Below are positions 57,187 to 64,000 of a DNA stretch of 64,000 bases, one piece after another. A program made the translations under genes and the position numbers. Position 1 is the first letter of the stretch. Each line of letters begins with the position of its first letter. Under the pieces are notes generated by a model. The model saw only the letters and a program-made list of their open reading frames with translations. It was not told where the DNA came from and did not search any database. This DNA is from CAVQAH01 sp963784195 (GTDB taxonomy: Bacteria; Acidobacteriota; Vicinamibacteria; Vicinamibacterales; 2-12-FULL-66-21). The DNA lies in assembly GCA_963784195.1 (NCBI GenBank), contig CAWARA010000038.1:1-64000 (forward strand), written 5' to 3'.

Positions 57187-60055
57187 ATGAATCTCCTATC
57201 GACTACAGGCATTCGTGCCCGCCTGTTGCAGGGTACGATAGTCCTCCTCCTCCTCAATAGTCTCTACCTCGCACTCACGGCGAGTCCGACACTCTTCTAT
57301 TTCGCGAATGTCGTGCTGCACATGGCGCTTGGCCTGGCGCTCGCCGTCGCGGGCGCCGGGTTGGTGATCCGCGCCTGGCCGCGTCTGAATCTGATGGCGC
57401 GCCTCGGATCGCTGGTTCTCGCGATCGGACTGCTCTTCGGCGTAGCGATCATGTTCCTCGGCGCCGCCGGTCCGTACCGATGGCTCCTGCCCACACACAT
57501 CGGGCTGACGATTGTCGGCGGCGGAGCGCTGGCCGCAATCTGGCTGGTCGGTCTGATGCGTCGTGCGGACAGAGGGACCCGGGTTGCGGTCGGTGCGGCA
57601 GCGGTCTTCGTCTGCCTGACTGCGCTGGCGTCGATCGGTGCCGGCGCGTTTCGAGAATCCAGCGCAAAGGTGAAGTACCGCATCGAGAACCCTATCGTGG
57701 TGCCCGCATCGATGAACGAGGAGGGACGCGGTCCCACGAGCCCCTTCTTCCCGTCGTCGGCCGATACCAACGTGCGGGGGATCATCCCCGCGAACTTCTT
57801 CATGACCAGCGAGAGCTGCGGCCGATGCCACACGGACATCTACAAGGAGTGGAACTCGTCGGCGCATCACTTCTCGTCGTTCAACAACCAGTGGTATCGC
57901 AAGTCGATCGAGTACATGCAGGACGTGGTCGGCACGCAGCCGTCGAAATGGTGCGCCGGCTGCCACGATCATGCCGTCTTCTTCAACGGCCGGTTCGAGC
58001 GCCCCATCAAGGAGCAGATCGACACGCCCGAAGCGCAGGCGGGACTGGGTTGCACGTCGTGCCACTCGATCACGCGTGTGGGCAGCACCATGGGGCAGGG
58101 CGACTTCGAGATCGAGTATCCGCCCATGCACGACCTCGCGGCGAGCGACAACCGCTTCCTCCGGTTCATGCACGACAAGCTGACGTTCATCGATCCCGAG
58201 CCGCATCGTCAGGTGTTCATGAAGCCGTTCCATCGGGAGCAGACCGCGGAGTTCTGTTCGAGCTGCCACAAGGTGCATCTTGATGTGCCGGTGAACGGCT
58301 ATCGATGGTTCCGCGGCTTCAACGACTATGACAACTGGCAGGCGTCAGGTGTCTCGGGCCAGGGCGCCCGGTCGTTCTACTACCCGGCCAAGGCCCAGAA
58401 GTGTGCCGACTGCCACATGCCGCTCGTGCCGTCCCGCGACCCGGCTGCGAAGAACGGCTTCATCAAGTCGCATCGGTTCCCGGCGGCAAACACAGCCCTC
58501 CCGTTCGTGAACAAGGACGCCGAGCAACTCAAAGCCGTGCAGGACTTCCTTCGCGATGGCCAGGTCTCGGTCGACATCTTCGGCATCGTCCGCGCCGATG
58601 AGCCCGTCGGGCAGCCGGTGGCGAGCGGGAAAGCGTCGGAGCCGCGCATTGCCAGCACGTTTGCGATCGGCGAAGAGTCCAGCAGCTTTGGCGCGCAACA
58701 GAACTATCTCACTGCCGCCGCCGATGTGATTGCCCCGCTGGACAAACTGGATAGCGCGCAGGCGGTGGTACGCCGCGGCGAGTCGGTGCGTGTAGAGGTG
58801 GTCGTCCGCACACGGAAGGTTGGCCACTTCTTCCCCGGTGGAACGGTCGACGCCTTCGACGTCTGGATAGAACTGGAAGCGACGGATGAGAACGGCCGGA
58901 AGCTGCTGCACAGCGGATCCATGGCAGACGAGGGAAAGGGGCCCGTCGAGCCGGGTGCGCACTTCTACCGATCCCTGCTGCTCGATGAGCACGGCAACCC
59001 GATCAACAAAAGGAATGCGTGGGCGGCGCGGTCCGTGGCCTACGTGCGCCTCATCCCTCCCGGCGCGGCCGACACCGTGCACTATCGATTGCTGATTCCG
59101 CCGGACGCCGGCAATCGCATTCACCTCAAGGCAAAGGTCAACTATCGCAAGTTCGCCTGGTGGAACACACAGTGGGCCTTCGCGGGGATCCGCGATCCCC
59201 AGCAACCGTCGGTACTCGCTCGCGCCGGGACACGACGACGGGAAGTGGGTGTTCGCGGGGAGCACAGCGAACGTTTCAGGTCAGGTCAAGGCGATCCCGG
59301 ATATTCCGACGACGGTCATGGCCGAGAGCCAGGCGACACTCAACGTCATCGACGCCAGCGCGCCCTTGCCGCCACCGCAGCCCGTGATGAATCCGCAGGT
59401 TCGTGAGCGCTGGAACGACTACGGCATCGGGCTGTTGCTGCAAGGTGACATCCGAGGTGCCGAGGCCGCGTTCCTGAAAGTAACCAGGATGGATCCGGCG
59501 TATGCGGACGGCTGGGTGAACGTCGCAAGGGCACGGATTCAGGAAGGCAATATGCCGGCCGCAGAGGAGATGCTGCGGAAGGCACTCGAGATCGATCCGA
59601 AGCTCGCGAAGACGCACTTCTTCCTGGGGACGGCGCTCAAGAGCCTTGGTCGCTACGACGAGGCGCTCGGCCACCTGCGAGAAGCGGCGGCGCTCTATCC
59701 GCGCGACCGCGTCGTGCGCAACCAGTTGGGCCGCGTGTTGTTCCTGAAGCGTCAGTACGCGGCGGCGATTGACGAATTCAAGCAAGTACTCTCGATCGAT
59801 CCCGAAGATCTTCAGGCGCACTACAACCTGATGCTCTCGTATCAGGGTCTCGGCGATGCGGCGAGCGCCGAACGGGAGCGTGTGCTCTACACACGCTTCA
59901 AGGCGGACGAGTCGTCGCAGGCGATCACCGGTCCCTATCGTCAGCTGCACGAGCACGACAACAACGAGCGGCAACAGATCCACGAACATCGCACCACCGC
60001 GCCGGTGCCGCAAGGGAAGACGACGACTGCTTCCTCGAGGCCGCTCCCACGATGA
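57187..60055 (+). CDS. Pentahaem cytochrome c-TPR fusion membrane protein, frameshifted
   Basis: About 955 residues. Residues 1-155 hold about five membrane helices. A periplasmic domain has five CxxCH haem sites (CGRCH 211-215, CAGCH 256-260, CTSCH 289-293, CSSCH 357-361, CADCH 406-410), resembling the cytochrome c554/multihaem family. A beta domain follows (GHFFPGGTVDAFDVWIEL). Near 59225 one base shifts the frame; KWVFAGSTANVSGQ and four or five TPRs (GIGLLLQGDIRGAEAAFLKVTRMDP ...) follow to a Lys/Thr-rich end. Possible electron-transfer or redox scaffold; partners unknown. The stop overlaps the next ATG (ATGA). Confidence 0.82.
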
Positions 60056-61777
60056 TCACCCTCGCGTCAGCGTGGCCGCGCCCGGTTGTGATGGCACTCG
60101 TGTTGTGGGCGGGCGCATACGCCGGCGCCGGTGCGCGCCAGGCGAACGGGAGCGCGCCGGATCCGGCCGGCCCGGTGTTCACGGACGTGACGTCCGCCGC
60201 CGGCATTCGCTTCCGGCACAACAACGGCGCGTTCGGCAAGAAGTACCTTCCGGAGACGCTCGGTTCGGGATGCGCCTTTCTCGACTACGACGGCGATGGG
60301 TGGCAGGACATTCTGCTCATCAACTCGAAGAATTTTCCCGGACGTTCCGGAGCGCCCACCCATCCTGCGCTCTACAAGAACAACGGGAACGGGACGTTTT
60401 CCGACGTGACGAAGCAGGCAGGACTGGCGGTCGAGTTGTATGGCTTCGGCGTCGCGGCGGCGGATTTCGACAACGACGGCCGCACGGACATCTATATCAC
60501 CGCCCTTGGCCCGAACCGGCTGTTCAAAAACGCCGGTGGCCGCTTCGTCGACGTGACGGCACGCGCCGGTGTGGGCGACCCGGGTTTCTCGACCAGCGCC
60601 ATGTGGTTCGACTACGACCGCGACGGACGCCTCGACCTGTTCGTGGCCAACTATGTCGAGTGGTCCGAAGACCGCGATCTGTTCTGCACGCTCGATGGCA
60701 AGACGAAGTCGGTACTGCACGCCGGAGTCGTACAAAGGTCAGAGCTCTTCGCTGTACCGCAACAAAGGTGACGGGACGTTCGAGAACGTGACCAGCGCCG
60801 CCGGCCTCCACGATCCGACCTCGAAGGCACTCGGTGTTGCGCTCCTCGACTACGACAGCGACGGCCAGCCGGATCTGTTCGTGGCCAACGACACGCAGCC
60901 GAACCGCCTCTATCGCAACCGCGGGAACGGCACGTTCGTGGACGTGGGTATGACGGCGGGCGTCGCGTTCAATGAGGCGGGAGTTGCGCGCGCCGGCATG
61001 GGTGTCGACGCGGCCGACTACGACGGATCGGGCCGTCCGAGCCTCGTCATCGGGAACTTCTCGAACGAGATGATGGCGCTGTACTCCAACGAAGGAAATG
61101 GACTCTTCATCGACGAAGCGCCAGCATCGACCATCGGGAAGGTGTCGCTCCTCACGCTGACGTTTGCCTGCTTCTTCTTCGACTACGATCTCGACGGGCT
61201 CCTCGATATCTTCGCCGTCAACGGACATGTGGCCGACGACATCAGCAGGGTGCAGCCCAAGGTCACCTACGCGCAGTCGCCGAATCTGTTCAGGAACCGC
61301 GGGGCGAAGAAGTTCGACGTGGTGACGAGCGCGCTTGGTCCAGACCTGCAGAAGCCGATCGTCGGCCGAGGCGCCGCTTATGGTGACTACGACAACGACG
61401 GCGACGCGGATCTCTTGATCACGTCCAACAACGGGCCCGCAAGGCTGTTCCGCAACGACGGCGGCAACCGCAATCAGGCTCTTCGCGTGCAGGCGCGCGG
61501 CATCGCCTCCAACCGTGATGCCATCGGGTCACGCGTCGAGATCACACTGGACGATGGCAGAAAGCCGTGGAAAGTGGTGAAGACCGGCTCGAGCTACTGC
61601 TCGCAGAGCGAGCTGCCGCTGACGTTCGGCCTCGGCCGATCCGGCAAGGTGACCGCCATCCAGATCACCTGGCCGAACGGCCGTTCCGAGACGGCGCGCG
61701 AGATCGGCTCGAACCGCAGCGTGACGTTCGAAGAGGGAAAGGGTATCGTCCGCAACGTGCCACTCGGGTCACGATGA
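60052..61777 (+). CDS. CRTAC1-family protein (second copy), frameshifted
   Basis: About 574 residues, signal peptide (VVMALVLWAGAYAGAGA). FG-GAP blades: LDYDGDGWQDILLINS, FDNDGRTDIYIT, FDYDRDGRLDLFVAN, LDYDSDGQPDLFVAND, FDYDLDGLLDIFAVNG, YDNDGDADLLITSN; then ASPIC/UnbV (GSSYCSQSELPLTFGLG, ITWPNGRS). An extra G near 60709 (TCG-G-TAC) splits the gene; restored text reads KSYCTPESYKGQSSSLYRNKG. It is a paralogue of the gene at 44397 with the same domain order. Coupled by ATGA to the cytochrome-TPR gene upstream; the next gene starts at its stop. Confidence 0.85.
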
Positions 61778-64000
61778 ATGCTTCGCCCGCTCTGCGCTCT
61801 TCTTCTGGCACTCGTCGCTCTCGTCGGATCGGTCCCACCGCGGCAACCGCAGCAGGATGCACGTGAGCGCGCGTATCGCGCCAACAATCTGGGCGTGGCT
61901 CTGCTGGAGCAGTACCTGTACGACGAAGCGGTGGCGTCGTTTCAGCGTGCGCTCGAACTGTACCCAGGCCTGCACATCGCGCAGCTGAACGCCGCTGTTG
62001 CGCTCTTCTACGCCGGGAAACCCGACGAAGCGCTGAAGGCGGCGCGCGATGCGGCAGGACGCTTGCCGGCGCTTCCACATCCGCACTACGTGATTGGTCT
62101 CGCAGCTCGGGCGAACGGGCAGGTGGGCGATGCTGCCACGGCCTTCGACGCGGTGCTGCGGATGGATCCGTCCGATGCGGGCAGCCTGATCAATCTCGGG
62201 CAGATCCAACTGCAGCAGCGTCAGTTCACCGAGGCCATCGCATCGTTCAAACGGGCGCTCACCGCCGAAGCGTTCAACGCGACCGCCGCCTACGGGCTCG
62301 CCACCGCGCTGACCCGATCGGGGCAAGCCGAAGAGGCGGCGCGAACGATGAAGCAGTTTGAAACGCTGCGCGACGCGCCGTACGCTGTCACGTACTCGCA
62401 GGCATACCTGCAGCAGGGCAAGTACGGAGAGGCCCTGGCTTCGACCGGCGCTGAACCTGAACTGGTCGATCCAGGGTCGCCGAAGGTCAGGTTCGTCGAT
62501 AGCACGAAGGAGCGTCTCCCCGACCAGCAGGTGGCTGCAACGGGCGCCGTATCATCCGCCGGCGGTGTCGTCCTGGCCGATTTCGACGGGGACGGAGATC
62601 TGGACGCGTTTGCGACCAGCGGTGCGGCCCCTGGGCAGCGGCTCTATACCAACGACGCGGGCAGGTTCACAGACGCGACGTCCCGTGCGTCCGTGGCCGC
62701 ACGTCAGGGAGGGGCAGCGGCGGCCGTCGCAGGCGACTACGACAACGACAACGATCCGGATTTGCTCCTCCTGCGGCAGGGCGGGGTCCAGCTTCTACGG
62801 CTGGGATCCGGCGGCGTCTTCGAGGACGTGACGGAGGCGGCAGGCATTCGTGGATCGCCAGCTGCAGCCGTGTCGGCGGCGTTCGTCGACGTCGATCACG
62901 ATGGCGATCTCGACATCTTCATCGCCGGAGGGGCGGTCGCGCCTCCGGGAGAGTCGCGACCCGCGCCAAACCAGCTGCTCCGAAACAACGGCAACGGGAC
63001 GTTCCAGGACACGACGCGCGACGCAGGCCTCCTCGATGGCGCGCTCCGCGGCATCGCCGTCGCGCCGACAGACTTCGACAACCGCCGCGACATCGATCTG
63101 CTCGTGATCGGTTCATCCGGTCCGCCGCGGTTGTTCAAGAACATGCGGGACGGAACGTTCGCGGATGCTGCAAGCGAGGCAGGTTTACCACAGGCCGCAG
63201 CGTACAGCGCGCTGGCGGCGGCGGACGTCGACAAGGACGGCTACACGGATTTTCTCCTTGGACGCGCCGATGCGACCGGCATCTTCGTGCAAAGCGACGG
63301 TCAGGGCCGATTCCGCCAGAGCGATCGCACCGACGTGGCTGCAGGGGTCACGGCGGCTCTGTTCATCGATTACGACAACGATGGGCTGCTGGATCTGATC
63401 ACGGCCGCGCGCCGCACCGTACGGCTGTCGAGAAATCTCGGGAGCCGCTGGTCCGACGAGACGCAAAGCTCCGGGTTCGCCGCGCTCGCCGCCGGGTTGC
63501 CCGCGGACGTCGCAGCCCTGTCGTTCGGTGACCTCGATCGCGACGGCGATCTCGATGGCCTGGTGCTGCTGGCCAACGGCGCGCTCTCATACTGGCGCAA
63601 TGAGGGCGGGAACACGAATCGGGCCATTCAAGTCCGACTCGTTGGACGCGTCAGCAATCGTCTCGGTGTCGGGTCGAAAGTCGAGGTGCGCGCCGGCAGT
63701 CTGCGGCAACGTGTGGAGACTGCCGCCGTCGCGCCAGCACTCGGTCCGGCTGAGGCTACCTTCGGTCTGGGCGGCCGTCAGGCGGCGGATGTCGTGCGCG
63801 TGATCTGGCCGTCCGGAACGCTTCAGGCGGAGACGGACGTCAGTGCCGCAACGACCGTGACCGAGCTCGATCGCAAGCCGTCGTCATGCCCGTACCTGTA
63901 TGTCTGGAACGGATCGCGATTCGAATTCCTGACGGACTTCCTTGGCGGTGGCGAGATCGGATACTGGAGCGGTCCCGGCGCGTGGAATATTCCGGATTCC
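61778..64000 (+). CDS. TPR + FG-GAP + UnbV-type secreted protein, runs off the window
   Basis: At least 741 residues, open at the right edge. The ATG at 61778 (after the overlapping ATG at 61774, out of frame) gives the signal peptide LRPLCALLLALVALVGS. Residues 30-225 are TPRs (NNLGVALLEQYLYDEAVASFQRALELYP; INLGQIQLQQRQFTEAIASFKRAL). FG-GAP blades follow (ADFDGDGDLDAFAT, YDNDNDPDLLLL, DVDHDGDLDIFIAGG, DVDKDGYTDFLL, IDYDNDGLLDLITA, DLDRDGDLDGLVL). An UnbV-like segment (TFGLGGRQAADVVRVIWPSG) and CPYLYVWNGSRFEFLTDFLGGGEIGYW come last. This gene combines in one chain the TPR and propeller parts that are separate genes in the 44-47 kb operon. No frameshift in the visible part. Confidence 0.88.
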   Translation, partial: MLRPLCALLLALVALVGSVPPRQPQQDARERAYRANNLGVALLEQYLYDEAVASFQRALELYPGLHIAQLNAAVALFYAGKPDEALKAARDAAGRLPALPHPHYVIGLAARANGQVGDAATAFDAVLRMDPSDAGSLINLGQIQLQQRQFTEAIASFKRALTAEAFNATAAYGLATALTRSGQAEEAARTMKQFETLRDAPYAVTYSQAYLQQGKYGEALASTGAEPELVDPGSPKVRFVDSTKERLPDQQVAATGAVSSAGGVVLADFDGDGDLDAFATSGAAPGQRLYTNDAGRFTDATSRASVAARQGGAAAAVAGDYDNDNDPDLLLLRQGGVQLLRLGSGGVFEDVTEAAGIRGSPAAAVSAAFVDVDHDGDLDIFIAGGAVAPPGESRPAPNQLLRNNGNGTFQDTTRDAGLLDGALRGIAVAPTDFDNRRDIDLLVIGSSGPPRLFKNMRDGTFADAASEAGLPQAAAYSALAAADVDKDGYTDFLLGRADATGIFVQSDGQGRFRQSDRTDVAAGVTAALFIDYDNDGLLDLITAARRTVRLSRNLGSRWSDETQSSGFAALAAGLPADVAALSFGDLDRDGDLDGLVLLANGALSYWRNEGGNTNRAIQVRLVGRVSNRLGVGSKVEVRAGSLRQRVETAAVAPALGPAEATFGLGGRQAADVVRVIWPSGTLQAETDVSAATTVTELDRKPSSCPYLYVWNGSRFEFLTDFLGGGEIGYWSGPGAWNIPDS

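Overview
The window is high-GC bacterial DNA, most likely from an Acidobacteriota genome of the Vicinamibacteria/soil subdivision type. The signs are Oar-like TonB receptors with an N-terminal carboxypeptidase-regulatory domain, a duplicated FtsX/MacB-type permease of the acidobacterial 'orphan permease' kind, a VWFA-related acidobacterial protein, Pkn-type kinases with TolB propellers, CRTAC1 (FG-GAP + ASPIC/UnbV) proteins, and many TPR proteins. I recognised no RNA gene.

1-27 kb is a glucuronoxylan utilisation locus. A minus operon (xylA, uxaC, a GH35-like enzyme) faces a plus operon (GH67 alpha-glucuronidase, GPH-type sugar symporter, GH10 xylanase, GH3 beta-xylosidase), with a perfect palindrome between them. 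Next come a GDSL esterase, an Oar-like TonB receptor with a consensus promoter, a GH115 alpha-glucuronidase, a mannonate dehydratase (ManD), a ROK regulator, an SDR that could be the missing fructuronate reductase, and a secreted beta-helix protein. Together they would import and cut decorated xylan, remove (methyl)glucuronate, isomerise xylose to xylulose, and take glucuronate through fructuronate and mannonate to KDG.

27-37 kb is mixed: a Ser/Thr kinase-propeller gene broken by an IS630 remnant and lying between two 13-mer repeat tracts, a MetE-like methyltransferase, a VOC protein, a large ABC permease, an APC permease, and a deiodinase-like thioredoxin-fold protein. The last has an in-frame TGA exactly at the catalytic Cys/Sec site, followed by a hairpin like a bacterial SECIS. 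This is the most exciting signal in the window.

37-44 kb is a second glycosidase group (GH2, ROK regulator, GH3, ChbG/YdjC deacetylase). 44-64 kb holds large secreted or membrane proteins of unknown role: a four-gene minus operon (sulfatase-like/TPR, TPR, TPR, CRTAC1) divergent from a second TonB receptor, then a VWFA protein, a pentahaem cytochrome-TPR fusion, a second CRTAC1, and a TPR/FG-GAP/UnbV protein that runs off the right edge.

Two global oddities matter when reading this annotation. First, many genes, above all from 37 to 61 kb, are split by single-base frameshifts with the homologous reading resuming at once. Most look like homopolymer indels in the assembly rather than real decay. 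Second, at least four families of short tandem-repeat tracts with inverted arms sit directly against stop or start codons.
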